In this document: in pieces, positions 25,305-33,691 of the stretch | Layout of the letters: each line of letters starts with the position of its first letter | Position numbering within the stretch: the stretch's first letter is position 1 | Assembly: GCF_000721265.1 (NCBI RefSeq) | Contig: NZ_JOFZ01000010.1 | Coordinates: 62,001-126,000, forward strand | Direction: 5' to 3' | Source: Streptomyces sp. NRRL F-5126 | GTDB lineage: Bacteria; Actinomycetota; Actinomycetes; Streptomycetales; Streptomycetaceae | DNA: 64,000 nucleotides | Made by a program: the position numbers and the translations under genes | The notes under the pieces: model-generated | The model's input: the letters and a program-made list of their open reading frames with translations, nothing else | What the model was told of the DNA's origin: nothing | Databases searched by the model: none

Positions 25305-25339
25305 CCTCCTTCTCCGCCTCACGGGACGGATGTTAAAGG
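25305..25339 (-). promoter_or_regulatory. PyrR-binding RNA element overlapping the pyrR ribosome-binding site
   Basis: The minus-strand RNA contains GUCCCGUGAGGCGGAGAAGG, closely matching the conserved PyrR-binding loop (UCCNGNGAGG followed by GAGAAGG). CCUU (25336-25339) can pair with AAGG (25308-25311) of the Shine-Dalgarno AAGGAGG, and CCG/CGG extends the stem. UMP-PyrR binding would hide the ribosome-binding site. This is the translational-repression arrangement described for mycobacterial pyr operons, rather than Bacillus-type attenuation. Confidence 0.85.
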
Positions 25340-25359
25340 ACGTCTTGATTGCGCCATGC

Positions 25360-25365
25360 ATCCTA
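25360..25365 (-). promoter_or_regulatory. Possible -10 element of the pyr operon
   Basis: TAGGAT on the minus strand lies about 65 bp before the pyrR start, upstream of the PyrR element. No convincing -35 is seen at the right distance. Confidence 0.3.
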
Positions 25366-25426
25366 CCAGTGGCGGACGCGCGACCCCCGGGAGACCCTCT
25401 TGGGAGTGCGGTACGGACCATCCGGC

Positions 25427-25456
25427 TTGACGCATCCAAGTAACGCTGCGTAACCT
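25427..25456 (+). promoter_or_regulatory. bldD promoter (TTGACG-N18-TAACCT)
   Basis: TTGACG (25427-25432) and TAACCT (25451-25456) form a sigma-70-like (HrdB) promoter with an 18-bp spacer, placing the start near 25463, about 29 bp before the ATG. The first BldD box lies between the two hexamers and the second covers the start region. Confidence 0.65.
25440..25454 (+). promoter_or_regulatory. BldD operator 1
   Basis: GTAACGCTGCGTAAC fits the BldD consensus NTNACNCWGNGTNAN at every defined position. It occupies the spacer and part of the -10 of the bldD promoter, consistent with the known autorepression of bldD. Confidence 0.85.
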
Positions 25457-25469
25457 CACAGTGAGTTAC
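25455..25469 (+). promoter_or_regulatory. BldD operator 2, abutting operator 1
   Basis: CTCACAGTGAGTTAC matches the BldD consensus with one mismatch (G for C at position 7) and directly follows operator 1 without a gap. The core CTCACAGTGAG is itself nearly palindromic. Confidence 0.65.
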
Positions 25470-25491
25470 CAGACTTCGTCCGGGGAGCTAT

Positions 25492-25992
25492 ATGTCCAGC
25501 GAATACGCAAAACAGCTCGGGACCAAACTCCGTGCCATCCGCACCCAGCAGGGCCTCTCGCTCCACGGCGTGGAGGAGAAGTCCCAGGGTCGTTGGAAGG
25601 CCGTGGTGGTCGGTTCGTACGAGCGCGGCGACCGTGCCGTGACCGTGCAGCGCCTCGCCGAGCTCGCTGATTTCTACGGTGTCCCGGTGCAGGAGCTCCT
25701 TCCCGGCACGACCCCCGGCGGAGCCGCCGAGCCGCCGCCGAAGCTCGTCCTGGACCTGGAGCGCCTGGCGCACGTGCCCGCGGAGAAGGCGGGCCCGCTG
25801 CAGCGGTACGCGGCGACGATCCAGAGCCAGCGCGGCGACTACAACGGCAAGGTGCTGTCGATCCGCCAGGACGACCTGCGCACGCTCGCCGTGATCTACG
25901 ACCAGTCGCCCTCGGTCCTCACCGAGCAGCTGATCAACTGGGGCGTCCTGGGCGCCGACGCCAGGCGCGCCGTCGCGCACGAGGACGCCTGA
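25492..25992 (+). CDS. bldD: Developmental master repressor BldD
   Basis: Predicted 166 residues. It represses sporulation genes during vegetative growth when bound to tetrameric cyclic di-GMP. The N-terminal HTH_3 domain (TKLRAIRTQQGLSLHGVEEK through SYERGDRAVTVQRLAEL) is followed by a flexible linker and a C-terminal domain. The c-di-GMP signature RxD-X8-RxxD is intact as R114-G-D116 and R125-Q-D-D128, the same numbering as reported for S. venezuelae. The ATG is preceded by GGGGAG. Two BldD boxes in the promoter indicate autoregulation. The transcript ends at a very strong hairpin at 26054-26093. Confidence 0.99.
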   Translation: MSSEYAKQLGTKLRAIRTQQGLSLHGVEEKSQGRWKAVVVGSYERGDRAVTVQRLAELADFYGVPVQELLPGTTPGGAAEPPPKLVLDLERLAHVPAEKAGPLQRYAATIQSQRGDYNGKVLSIRQDDLRTLAVIYDQSPSVLTEQLINWGVLGADARRAVAHEDA

Positions 25993-26053
25993 CGGCTCCT
26001 GAGCGCTTCTGAGGACTCCCCGCAAGGGGGACGAATCAGCAGAAACGTCACGT

Positions 26054-26093
26054 CCGGGGGGCGGGCGCCGCTTCGGCGGTGCCCGCCCCCCGG
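26054..26093 (+). terminator. bldD terminator with an 18-bp stem and TTCG tetraloop
   Basis: Left arm 26054-26071, loop TTCG (26072-26075), right arm 26076-26093, with one G-U pair and no mismatch. It lies 61 bp after the bldD stop. Confidence 0.9.
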
Positions 26094-26154
26094 CATATGC
26101 GGACGGTGATTGACGCCTTCGCGCGGCGGGCGCCCTCGCGCGCTCACGACGCGC

Positions 26155-26193
26155 GGGGGCCCGTGGCGGAAAACACCTCCACCACGGGCCCCC
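26155..26193. terminator. Second hairpin between convergent bldD and nusB
   Basis: A perfect 12-bp stem (26155-26166 with 26182-26193) encloses a 15-nt A-containing loop. It lies 35 bp past the nusB stop and probably terminates the mltG-to-nusB transcript. Confidence 0.75.
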
Positions 26194-26227
26194 GGGGCTC
26201 GTAAGGGCCGTCAGGGCGGCCCAGGCG

Positions 26228-26656
26228 CTACGCGCGGCGCAGACTCGGCTTGAGGTCCTTGAAGCGGCCAAGGAGGCCGTTCACGAAGGCGGGCGAGTCG
26301 TCGCCCGAGAACTCCTTGGCGAGCTGCACGGCCTCGTCGATGGCGACCGCGTCGGGCGTCGCGTCGACCCACACCAGTTCGTACGCGGCGAGGCGGACGA
26401 TGTTGCGGTCCACGACCGGCATGCGGTCGAGCGTCCAGCCGACCGCGTACGTCGAGATCAGCTCGTCGATGCGGGTCGCCTGTTCGGCGTAACCCTCGAC
26501 GAGCTCCATCGTGAACTCCGTCACGGGGGGCTGCCGATCGTCGTTCCGTGAGTGCCTGATCCAGTCGGCCAGCACCGTGGTGACGGACTCGCCGCGCTGG
26601 TCGGCCTCGAAAAGGATCTGGAACGCGCGTTTCCTGGCGTTGTTCCGGGCAGCCAC
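26228..26656 (-). CDS. nusB: Transcription antitermination factor NusB
   Basis: Predicted 142 residues. It binds boxA RNA with NusE (ribosomal protein S10) during rRNA transcription. The all-helical NusB fold is recognised from ARKRAFQILFEADQRGES, YAVGWTLDRMPVVDRNIVRL, and AYELVWVDATPDAVAIDEAV followed by FVNGLLGR. It starts 2 bp after the efp stop, so the two are co-translated. It is the last gene of the run. Confidence 0.97.
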   Translation of the reverse strand: MAARNNARKRAFQILFEADQRGESVTTVLADWIRHSRNDDRQPPVTEFTMELVEGYAEQATRIDELISTYAVGWTLDRMPVVDRNIVRLAAYELVWVDATPDAVAIDEAVQLAKEFSGDDSPAFVNGLLGRFKDLKPSLRRA

Positions 26657-26658
26657 GG

Positions 26659-27225
26659 TTAGCTGTTCACCCGGCCGAGGTACTCGCCGGAACGCGTGTC
26701 GACCTTGATCTTCTCGCCGGTGGAGATGAACAGCGGGACACCGATCTCGTAGCCCGTCTCCAGCTTCGCCGGCTTGGTGCCGCCGGTGGAGCGGTCGCCC
26801 TGGACGCCCGGGTCGGTGTGCTCGATGACCAGCTCGACCGCGGCGGGCAGCTCCACGTAGAGCGGGTTGCCCTCGTACATCGCGACCGTGCCCTCGAACC
26901 CTTCGAGCAGGAAGTTCGCGGCGTCGCCGACGACGTCCCTGCTGACGTGGATCTGGTCGTACGTGCCCATGTCCATGAAGACGAAGTACTCGCCGTCCAT
27001 GTACGAGAACTGCATGTCGCGGCGGTCGACGACAGCCGTCTCGACCTTCACGCCGGCGTTGAAGGTCTTGTCGACGACCTTGCCTGACAGCACGTTCTTG
27101 AGCTTGGTGCGCACGAAGGCGGGGCCCTTGCCGGGCTTCACGTGCTGGAACTCGACGACGGACCAGAGCTGGTCTCCGTCGAGCTTGAGCACCAAACCGT
27201 TCTTGAGGTCGTTGGTGGATGCCAC
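26659..27225 (-). CDS. efp: Translation elongation factor P
   Basis: Predicted 188 residues. It relieves ribosome stalling at polyproline. Domain I carries the tip loop [15 protein letters not shown] with lysine 33, in the Pro-flanked PGKGP context found in actinobacterial EF-P, which is thought to work without the E. coli lysylation pathway. Domains II and III follow ([39 protein letters not shown]). The GTG at 27225 is used. No modification genes are nearby. Proline-rich substrates are close by, for example the neighbouring ATPase gene at 28486. Confidence 0.98.
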   Translation of the reverse strand: MASTNDLKNGLVLKLDGDQLWSVVEFQHVKPGKGPAFVRTKLKNVLSGKVVDKTFNAGVKVETAVVDRRDMQFSYMDGEYFVFMDMGTYDQIHVSRDVVGDAANFLLEGFEGTVAMYEGNPLYVELPAAVELVIEHTDPGVQGDRSTGGTKPAKLETGYEIGVPLFISTGEKIKVDTRSGEYLGRVNS

Positions 27226-27298
27226 GTTTGCGGATCTCCTGGACTGAAGCTGGTGGGACCAGTGGGTGCGCCGCGCACCGGGGACCGCGGATGAGGTC

Positions 27299-28396
27299 CT
27301 AGAGCGCGAGCAGCTCCTTGGTCGTGATGGTGAGTAGCTCGGGTCCGCCGTCCGCCTCGGGGCGGACGACGAGCGTGTCGTCGATCCGGACGCCGCCCCG
27401 GCCCGGGAGGTGGACCCCAGGTCCGACGGTGACCGGCACACAAGCGTCCAGTTTACCCATGGCCGAGGGTGCCAACTGCGGCTCCTCCACGATTTCGAGC
27501 CCGACCCCGTGCCCCGTGCACGGGTCGAGGCCCTCCTCGTGGCCCGCGGCGACGAGCCGGTGGCGCACCGCGTGGTCGGCCTCCCGGCACCCCACGCCGG
27601 GCAGCAGGCTCTCCCGGCCGGCCCTCTGAGCGGCGAAGACCAGCTCGTACAGCTCGATCTGCCAGTCCGCGGGCGCCGTGCCGATGACGAAGGTGCGGCC
27701 GATGCCGCACCGGTAGCCGCGGTACTCGGCGCCGAGCGTCACCGTCAGGAAATCGCCCTCCTCGACCCTGCGGTCGGACGGCCGGTGCGCGGCCCGGCCC
27801 GAGTGGGGGCCCGTGGCCACGGACGTCGGGAAGGCGGGGCCGTCCGCGCCGTGGTCCACGAGCCTGCGGTCCAGTTCGAGCGCGAGATGGCGCTCCGTCC
27901 TGCCGACGAGGATCGACTCGAGCAGTTCGCCCAGCGCCTGGTCGGCGATCTCGGCGGCGATCCGCAGCCGGGAGACCTCCTCCTCGTCCTTGACGACGCG
28001 CAGCTGTTCGACGGCGCCCGCGAGGTCGGTCAGCCGCAGCCCCGGCGCGGCCGCGGCGAGTGCGCGGTGCCTGGCGACCGTCAGGTGGTCCTCCTCGACC
28101 GCGAGCGGCCCCTCGGCGCGCGCCAGGAACCGCGCGGCGGCCACCGCCGGGTCGTCGGGCCCCTCGCAGAGGGCGGTCCGCAGGCCGCCGTCGACCCGGC
28201 AGGACTGCTCGTCGTCGGCCTGGGCGCGGGGGTGGAAGAGCACGTCCTCGCCCGGCGCGAGCAGCAGCGCGGCGCCCGGGGGCGCGCCACCCGCGAGGTA
28301 GCGCACGTTGGCGGGGCCGCAGACCAGGGCGGCGGCGCCCGTGGCCCCGTAGTGGTCGCGCAGCCGGGCGCGGCGGGACGCGTACACCTCTGACAT
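27299..28396 (-). CDS. M24 peptidase-like protein with a degenerate metal site
   Basis: Predicted 365 residues with the creatinase N-terminal domain and a pita-bread M24 domain, as in Xaa-Pro peptidases. Four of the five metal ligands differ from the canonical Asp, Asp, His, Glu, Glu. The first Asp is T220 ([11 protein letters not shown]), the second is G231 (CGIGRTF), the histidine is kept at H296 ([12 protein letters not shown]), the first Glu is G325 (VTVGPG), and the last Glu is D339 (GVRIDD). The usual second histidine in LEVHE is also lost (LEIVE). Dinuclear metal catalysis therefore seems unlikely, despite the usual annotation as aminopeptidase. It sits immediately upstream of efp. Confidence 0.85.
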   Translation of the reverse strand: MSEVYASRRARLRDHYGATGAAALVCGPANVRYLAGGAPPGAALLLAPGEDVLFHPRAQADDEQSCRVDGGLRTALCEGPDDPAVAAARFLARAEGPLAVEEDHLTVARHRALAAAAPGLRLTDLAGAVEQLRVVKDEEEVSRLRIAAEIADQALGELLESILVGRTERHLALELDRRLVDHGADGPAFPTSVATGPHSGRAAHRPSDRRVEEGDFLTVTLGAEYRGYRCGIGRTFVIGTAPADWQIELYELVFAAQRAGRESLLPGVGCREADHAVRHRLVAAGHEEGLDPCTGHGVGLEIVEEPQLAPSAMGKLDACVPVTVGPGVHLPGRGGVRIDDTLVVRPEADGGPELLTITTKELLAL

Positions 28397-28485
28397 GGTC
28401 CGAGCCTAGGAGAGCCGCCGCCGCCCGGCCGGTCGGACGCGTCCGACCGTGGGCGTGCCGCGTGCGCCGGGCGTGCCTGGCGCCG

Positions 28486-29283
28486 TCACCAGGCCGGCGG
28501 GCTCGCGATCGACTGCGCGAGCACGTCGTCGAGTACGCGCGCGGTGGTCGGCACGTCGTACGTGCTGTTGTCGATGATCGGCAGGCCCGAGCCGTACCAG
28601 CCGGCCATCCTGCCGTGGATCCCGGCGACCTCCTCGTCCGCGAGCCTGCGGTTGCCGCCGCGCTTCGCGTTGCGCTCCAGGACGGCTTCGAGTCCTGGCA
28701 GCAGCACCACGGGCAGCAGGCCGGGGCCCACGTGGCGCTTCCAGCCGCCGAGGCCGATGACGGGGCGGTCGGGGAAGACGGCGTCGTCGACGACGCACGA
28801 GATGCCGTTGGCCAGGAAGTTGCGGGCGGCGAAGCCGCAGGTCCTGCGGGCCAGGCGGTACTGCGCCTCCGAGTGCTCGTTCCAGCCCGCCTGCGGGTCG
28901 GCGAAGCCCGAGCGCACCCACTCGCGCACGTCGTCGAGGCTGATGTGGGCGGTCGGCACGCGGCGGCTGCCCGCCCAGTAGCGGGCCACGGTGGTCTTGC
29001 CGGCGCCGGCGGGACCGATCAGCAGGACGGCCAGCGTGGCCGATCCCGTGCCCGACTCCGGCGCGAGCGGCAACGGCACGGGGCCGCCGGGCGGCAGGGC
29101 CACATGGCCCGTCGAGTCGGGGAGCGCGCCCGCCGGGGCGGGGGGCCGGGCCGGCGGGGCGCCGTGCGGTCCCGGCAGCCCGGGGGCGCCGGCCGGCGGC
29201 GCGGGCGGAGCCGGTGGAGCGGGGGGCGGGGCCCAGTCCTGGACCTGCCGGCCGTCCTCGGACGCGCCCATCGGGTGCTGCAT
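28486..29283 (-). CDS. P-loop ATP-binding protein with a proline-rich N terminus
   Basis: Predicted 265 residues from the ATG at 29283; in-frame alternatives are a GTG at 29322 and an ATG at 29271. About 80 N-terminal residues are Pro/Ala/Gly-rich ([19 protein letters not shown]) and probably disordered. The remainder is a zeta-toxin/adenylate-kinase-like P-loop kinase domain: Walker A VLLIGPAGAGKTTVARYWAG, then AHISLDDVREWVRSG, ISCVVDDAVFPDR and LEAVLERNAKRGGNRRL. This resembles small-molecule kinases or AAA_33 ATPases. The substrate is unknown. It is co-directional with aroQ upstream and the M24 gene downstream. Confidence 0.8.
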   Translation of the reverse strand: MQHPMGASEDGRQVQDWAPPPAPPAPPAPPAGAPGLPGPHGAPPARPPAPAGALPDSTGHVALPPGGPVPLPLAPESGTGSATLAVLLIGPAGAGKTTVARYWAGSRRVPTAHISLDDVREWVRSGFADPQAGWNEHSEAQYRLARRTCGFAARNFLANGISCVVDDAVFPDRPVIGLGGWKRHVGPGLLPVVLLPGLEAVLERNAKRGGNRRLADEEVAGIHGRMAGWYGSGLPIIDNSTYDVPTTARVLDDVLAQSIASPPAW

Positions 29284-29390
29284 CTCCTGCCACTCCGTCT
29301 CGTGCGACCGGCGGGTTCCCACCGAACAATACGGCCCCCGGCCGCCGCGCCGTCAGCGCGGCCGGGCGCCGTCAGCTCGGCCGGCGCCCG

Positions 29391-29831
29391 TCAGTCCGTC
29401 AGCTCCTCGGCGAGCGCGCGCAGCGCGAGCCGGTAGGAGCCGATGCCGAAGCCCGCGACCGTGCCGCTCGCGACCGACGCCACCACGGAGTTGTGCCGGA
29501 ACTCCTCGCGCGCGTGCGGATTGGAGATGTGCACCTCGATCAGCGGGGCGGTGCGCTGCGACATCGCGTCCCGCATGCCGTACGAATAGTGCGTGAACGC
29601 ACCGGGGTTGACAACGACCGGCAGGCGGCCGTCCGCGGCCTCGTGCAGCCAGCGGATCATCTCGCCCTCGTCGTTCGTCTCGCGGACCTCCACGTCGAGG
29701 CCCAGCTCCTTGCCGAACGTCTCGCACGTCTCGACGAGGCCGCGGTACGTCGTCGCACCGTAGATGTCGGGCTCGCGCGAGCCGAGCCTGCCGAGGTTCG
29801 GGCCGTTGAGCACCAGGACCCGCCGCGTCAC
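29391..29831 (-). CDS. aroQ: Type II 3-dehydroquinate dehydratase
   Basis: Predicted 146 residues. It dehydrates 3-dehydroquinate to 3-dehydroshikimate (shikimate pathway step 3). Motifs are [20 protein letters not shown] with the catalytic tyrosine/arginine region, [15 protein letters not shown], and [19 protein letters not shown] with the catalytic histidine. The GTG start overlaps the aroB stop by four bases (GTGA), so translation is coupled to aroB. Confidence 0.98.
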   Translation of the reverse strand: MTRRVLVLNGPNLGRLGSREPDIYGATTYRGLVETCETFGKELGLDVEVRETNDEGEMIRWLHEAADGRLPVVVNPGAFTHYSYGMRDAMSQRTAPLIEVHISNPHAREEFRHNSVVASVASGTVAGFGIGSYRLALRALAEELTD

Positions 29832-30931
29832 TCCGAGACCTCCCCGTAGGCGGCGACCAGGAACGCCGGGTCGGGGCCTTCGAGGACCGAGGGCTTGGCG
29901 AGTCCGTCGAGCACGATGAAGCGGAGCAGGTCGCCGCGTGACTTCTTGTCGACCCTCATCGTCTCCAGCAGCTTGGGCCACTGGTCGCCCCGGTAGGTCA
30001 GCGGCAGGCCCACGGAGCCGAGCACCGCCTTGTGGCGGTCGGCGGTCGCGTCGTCGAGCCGCCCCGCGACGCGGCCGAGTTCGGCGGCGTAGACCATGCC
30101 GACGGAGACCGCGGCGCCGTGCCGCCACTTGTACCGCTCGTTCTTCTCGATGGCGTGCGCCAGCGTGTGGCCGTAGTTGAGGATCTCCCGCAGGCCCGAC
30201 TCCTTGAGGTCGCTGGAGACGACCTCGGCCTTCACGCGGATCGACCGCTCGATCAGCTCGGCCGTGTGCGGTCCTTCCGGGGTGCGTGCGCCCTCGGGGT
30301 CGGACTCGACGAGGTCGAGGATCGCCGGGTCGGCGATGAATCCGGCCTTGATGATCTCGGCGAGGCCGCTCACGTAGTCGTGGCGGCCGAGCGAGTCGAG
30401 CGCCGCGAGGTCGCACAGCACTCCGGCCGGCGGGTGGAACGCGCCCACGAGGTTCTTGCCCTCGGCGGTGTTGATACCGGTCTTGCCGCCCACGGCCGCG
30501 TCGACCATGCCGAGCACCGTCGTCGGGACGGCGATCCAGCGCACCCCGCGCAGCCAGCTCGCCGCGACGAACCCGGCGAGGTCCGTGGTGGCGCCGCCGC
30601 CGACGCCGACGATCACATCGGTGCGCGTGAACCCGGACTGGCCGAGCGCCTTCCAGCAGTAGGCGGCGACCTCGGCGGTCTTGGCCTCCTCCGCGTTGGG
30701 CACCTGGACGGCGATCGCCTCGTACCCCTGCTCGGCGAGGTCGCCGCGCAGCGCCTCGCCCGTCTCCGCGAGCGCCTCCGGGTGGATGACGGCGACGCGC
30801 TTCGCGCGGCCGACGAGCCCGGGCAGTTCGCCGAGCAGTTGCCGGCCGACGAGCACCTCGTAGGGGTCCGTGCCCGCAGTGCCGCCGACCTGGACGCGGG
30901 TGACCGCGTGCTCCGCTGTGTGCTCCGTCAT
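29828..30931 (-). CDS. aroB: 3-dehydroquinate synthase
   Basis: Predicted 367 residues. It is NAD- and zinc-dependent and cyclises DAHP to 3-dehydroquinate. Visible features are [20 protein letters not shown] (NAD binding), [30 protein letters not shown], and the metal-binding [10 protein letters not shown] and [11 protein letters not shown] histidines. It overlaps aroK (4 bp) upstream and aroQ (4 bp) downstream. Confidence 0.99.
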   Translation of the reverse strand: MTEHTAEHAVTRVQVGGTAGTDPYEVLVGRQLLGELPGLVGRAKRVAVIHPEALAETGEALRGDLAEQGYEAIAVQVPNAEEAKTAEVAAYCWKALGQSGFTRTDVIVGVGGGATTDLAGFVAASWLRGVRWIAVPTTVLGMVDAAVGGKTGINTAEGKNLVGAFHPPAGVLCDLAALDSLGRHDYVSGLAEIIKAGFIADPAILDLVESDPEGARTPEGPHTAELIERSIRVKAEVVSSDLKESGLREILNYGHTLAHAIEKNERYKWRHGAAVSVGMVYAAELGRVAGRLDDATADRHKAVLGSVGLPLTYRGDQWPKLLETMRVDKKSRGDLLRFIVLDGLAKPSVLEGPDPAFLVAAYGEVSE

Positions 30932-31446
30932 GCCTTCCCCAGTTCCAGTGCGTCGAGTACGGCGTCCGCGACCTCTTCGGGCGTGCGCCCGTCGGTGGCG
31001 ACGACCGCGCGCGCGACCTCCGTGTAGAGGTGGCGCCGCTCCTCCATCAGCTGCTTCCACTGCTGCCGCGGGTTGACGACGGCGAGCAGCGGGCGCGCCA
31101 CGTTCAGCCCGGTGCGCCTGACCGCCTCCGCGACCTCCATCGACAGGTAGGCCACCGGCAGCCCGCCGAGCAGCTCGCGCGTCGACGCGTCGAGGATCGC
31201 GCCGCCGCCGAGCGACAGCACGCCGGCGTGCTCGGCGAGCGCGGCCCGCACGGCGGCACGCTCGAGCTCGCGGAAGTGGGCCTCGCCCTCGTCCAGGAAG
31301 ATGTCGGAGATCTCCTTGCCGGCGGCGGCGACGATGTCCGCGTCCGTGTCGCGGTAGGACGCGCCGAGACGGCCGGCGAGCAGCTGCCCGACCGTGGACT
31401 TGCCCACGCCCATGGGGCCGACGAGGACGACCCGGGGCCCCGTCAC
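30928..31446 (-). CDS. aroK: Shikimate kinase
   Basis: Predicted 172 residues. It phosphorylates shikimate with ATP. Walker A is [19 protein letters not shown], the shikimate-binding [11 protein letters not shown] and FRELERAAV follow, and [10 protein letters not shown] is the Walker-B-like GGG motif. The lid contains [11 protein letters not shown]. The GTG start overlaps the aroC stop by four bases (GTGA) and its stop overlaps the aroB start. Confidence 0.98.
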   Translation of the reverse strand: MTGPRVVLVGPMGVGKSTVGQLLAGRLGASYRDTDADIVAAAGKEISDIFLDEGEAHFRELERAAVRAALAEHAGVLSLGGGAILDASTRELLGGLPVAYLSMEVAEAVRRTGLNVARPLLAVVNPRQQWKQLMEERRHLYTEVARAVVATDGRTPEEVADAVLDALELGKA

Positions 31447-32627
31447 CGGATCGCCAGGTGTTCGAGGTAGGACGCCACGTTGCGGCGGGTCTCCACGACG
31501 TTGTCGCCGCCGAACTTCTCGGCGACCGCGTCGGCAAGCACGAGCGCGACCATGGCCTCGGCGACGATCCCCGCGGCGGGCACCGCGCAGACGTCGGAGC
31601 GCTGGTGGTGGGCCTTGGCGGGCTCGCCGGTGGCGACGTCCACGGTGGCCAGGGCGCGCGGCACCGTCGCGATCGGCTTCATCGCGGCACGCACCCGCAG
31701 GAGTTCGCCCGTGGTCAGCCCGCCCTCGGTGCCGCCGGAGCGTCCCGAGGCGCGCCTGATGCCGTCCTCGGTCACGAGGATCTCGTCGTGGGCCTGCGAG
31801 CCGGGCACGCGGGCCAGGTCGAAGCCGTCGCCCAGCTCGACGCCCTTGATGGCCTGGATGGACATCAACGCGCCCGCGAGGCGCCCGTCGAGCTTGCGGT
31901 CGGCGTGCACGTGCGAGCCGAGGCCGACCGGCACCCCGTACGCCAGCACCTCCACGACGCCGCCCAGCGTGTCGCCGTCCTTGTGCGCCTGGTCGATCTC
32001 GGCGACCATCGCCTTGCTCGCGTCCGCGTCGAGGCAGCGCACCGGGTCGGCGTCGAGGCGCTCCACGTCCGCGGGGAGCGGGTAGACGCCCTTGGGCGCC
32101 CTGGCCGACGCCAACTCGACGACGTGGGAGACGATCTCGATGCCGGCCGTCTCCTTCAGGTACGACCTGGCGAGGGCCCCGAGCGCGACGCGCGCGGCGG
32201 TCTCGCGTGCGCTGGCGCGCTCCAGGATCGGCCGGGCCTCGTCGAGGCCGTACTTCTGCATGCCGGCGAGGTCTGCGTGGCCGGGGCGCGGGCGCGTCAG
32301 GGGCGCGTTGCGCGCCTGCTCGGCGAGGATCGCGGGGTCGACCGGGTCGGCCGCCATGACCTGTTCCCACTTGGGCCACTCGGTGTTGCCCACCATGACC
32401 GCGACCGGCGAGCCGAGGGTCAGCCCGTGCCGCACGCCGCCGAGGAAGGTGACCTCGTCCCGCTCGAACTTCATGCGCGCGCCGCGCCCGTAGCCGAGGC
32501 GCCGGCGGGCCAGGTGGTCCGCGACGGTGTCCGTGGTGATCGGGACGCCGGCGGGAAGGCCCTCCAGCGTCGCGACGAGTGCGGGTCCGTGCGACTCCCC
32601 CGCCGTCAGCCAGCGCAACCTGCTCAA
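31443..32627 (-). CDS. aroC: Chorismate synthase
   Basis: Predicted 394 residues. It is FMNH2-dependent and converts EPSP to chorismate. Signatures include [20 protein letters not shown] at the N terminus, [54 protein letters not shown], and a C-terminal [12 protein letters not shown]. It is separated from aroE by 185 bp containing a cluster of CGGAC motifs and leads the coupled aroC-aroK-aroB-aroQ set. Confidence 0.99.
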   Translation of the reverse strand: MSRLRWLTAGESHGPALVATLEGLPAGVPITTDTVADHLARRRLGYGRGARMKFERDEVTFLGGVRHGLTLGSPVAVMVGNTEWPKWEQVMAADPVDPAILAEQARNAPLTRPRPGHADLAGMQKYGLDEARPILERASARETAARVALGALARSYLKETAGIEIVSHVVELASARAPKGVYPLPADVERLDADPVRCLDADASKAMVAEIDQAHKDGDTLGGVVEVLAYGVPVGLGSHVHADRKLDGRLAGALMSIQAIKGVELGDGFDLARVPGSQAHDEILVTEDGIRRASGRSGGTEGGLTTGELLRVRAAMKPIATVPRALATVDVATGEPAKAHHQRSDVCAVPAAGIVAEAMVALVLADAVAEKFGGDNVVETRRNVASYLEHLAIR

Positions 32628-32719
32628 CGGTGCTCCTCATGTCCGCGCCTGGAACTGCTGCGGCGCGACCGGATGCGTGGGCCAGGCCCGCCGTGTCCCG
32701 ATCCTCCCACGGCGGGGCG

Positions 32720-32805
32720 TGCGGTCCGGCCGCCGGTCCACAGGACGGACGACTCGTCCGATCATCGGACCGAGCGTCGGTCGCATCGGACCGGGCGGCG
32801 GACGT
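32720..32805. promoter_or_regulatory. Cluster of CGGAC/GTCCG palindromes and phased repeats upstream of aroC
   Basis: The region includes a perfect 15-bp palindrome GTCCGATCATCGGAC (32756-32770) and two direct CATCGGACCG copies 21 bp apart (32763-32772, 32784-32793). Several further GGTCC/CGGAC motifs flank them. The 21-bp phasing suits a dimeric DNA-binding protein on one helix face, but an RNA structure is also possible. Confidence 0.45.
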
Positions 32806-32812
32806 GCCTGCG

Positions 32813-33691
32813 CTAAGCGGCCCCGCGCCGCCGCGACGCCAGGGCGGCCTCGCCCGCCGTACGCATCGCCGCGAGCGGCGCCTGCGGCACGCCCGTCATC
32901 AGCTGGACCTGGAGCACGGCCTGGTGCACGAGCAGGTCGAGCCCCCCGACGATCCGGCCGCCGCGCGCCGCCCAGGCGGCGGCGAGCCGGGTGGGCCACG
33001 GGTCGTAGACCACGTCGAAGAGCGTGCCGGGGCCGGGCGGCACGCTCCCTGCCAGCTCGTCGGCCACGCCCGCCGGCGTGGTCGCGACGACCAGGCCGGC
33101 GCCGAACGCCTCCGCGGCCCTCGACCACGGCGCCGTACGCACGTCCACTCCGAGCCGCTCGCCCCAGCCGCGCATCTCGGCCGCGCGCGCGTCGCCGCGC
33201 ACGTACGCGGTGACGGGCCCCGTGCACACGCTCGCCAGGGCGGCGACGGCGGACGAGGCGGTGGCGCCCGCGCCGAGGACGGCCGCCGACTCGACCGTTC
33301 CCACGCCGCGCTCGGCGAGCGCCGCCACCATGCCGGGGATGTCGGTGTTGTCGCCCTTGGCGCGCGCCCCAGGCCCGAACGTCACCGTGTTGACCGCCTC
33401 CACCGACGCGGCCGTGTCGCTGATCTCGTCGAGCAGCGGGATCACCGCGCGCTTGAGCGGCATGGTCAGCGAGAATCCCCCAGGACGGGCGTCACCCGCC
33501 CATTCGGGAACGCGGGCGAAGAAGCCGGGCAGCGCGGCCTCGTCGACCTCGTGGCTGTCGTAGTGCCACCCCGTCAGGCCGAGCTTCGCGTAGGCGGCGC
33601 GGTGCAGCACCGGCGAGAGGGAGTGGCCGATCGGCGAGCCGAGCACGCCCGCGCGGTGCGGCGCGTCCTTGGTGCCGTCCCCTCGTGTCAT
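32813..33691 (-). CDS. aroE: Shikimate dehydrogenase
   Basis: Predicted 292 residues. It reduces 3-dehydroshikimate to shikimate. The shikimate-binding motif GVLGSPIGHSLSPVLHRAAY and the catalytic lysine in FSLTMPLKRAVIP are present. GDNTDIPGMVAAL and the NAD(P)-binding AAVLGAGATASSAVAAL follow. Its start overlaps the mltG stop by four bases. The pairing with mltG is common in Streptomyces genomes. Confidence 0.97.
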   Translation of the reverse strand: MTRGDGTKDAPHRAGVLGSPIGHSLSPVLHRAAYAKLGLTGWHYDSHEVDEAALPGFFARVPEWAGDARPGGFSLTMPLKRAVIPLLDEISDTAASVEAVNTVTFGPGARAKGDNTDIPGMVAALAERGVGTVESAAVLGAGATASSAVAALASVCTGPVTAYVRGDARAAEMRGWGERLGVDVRTAPWSRAAEAFGAGLVVATTPAGVADELAGSVPPGPGTLFDVVYDPWPTRLAAAWAARGGRIVGGLDLLVHQAVLQVQLMTGVPQAPLAAMRTAGEAALASRRRGAA

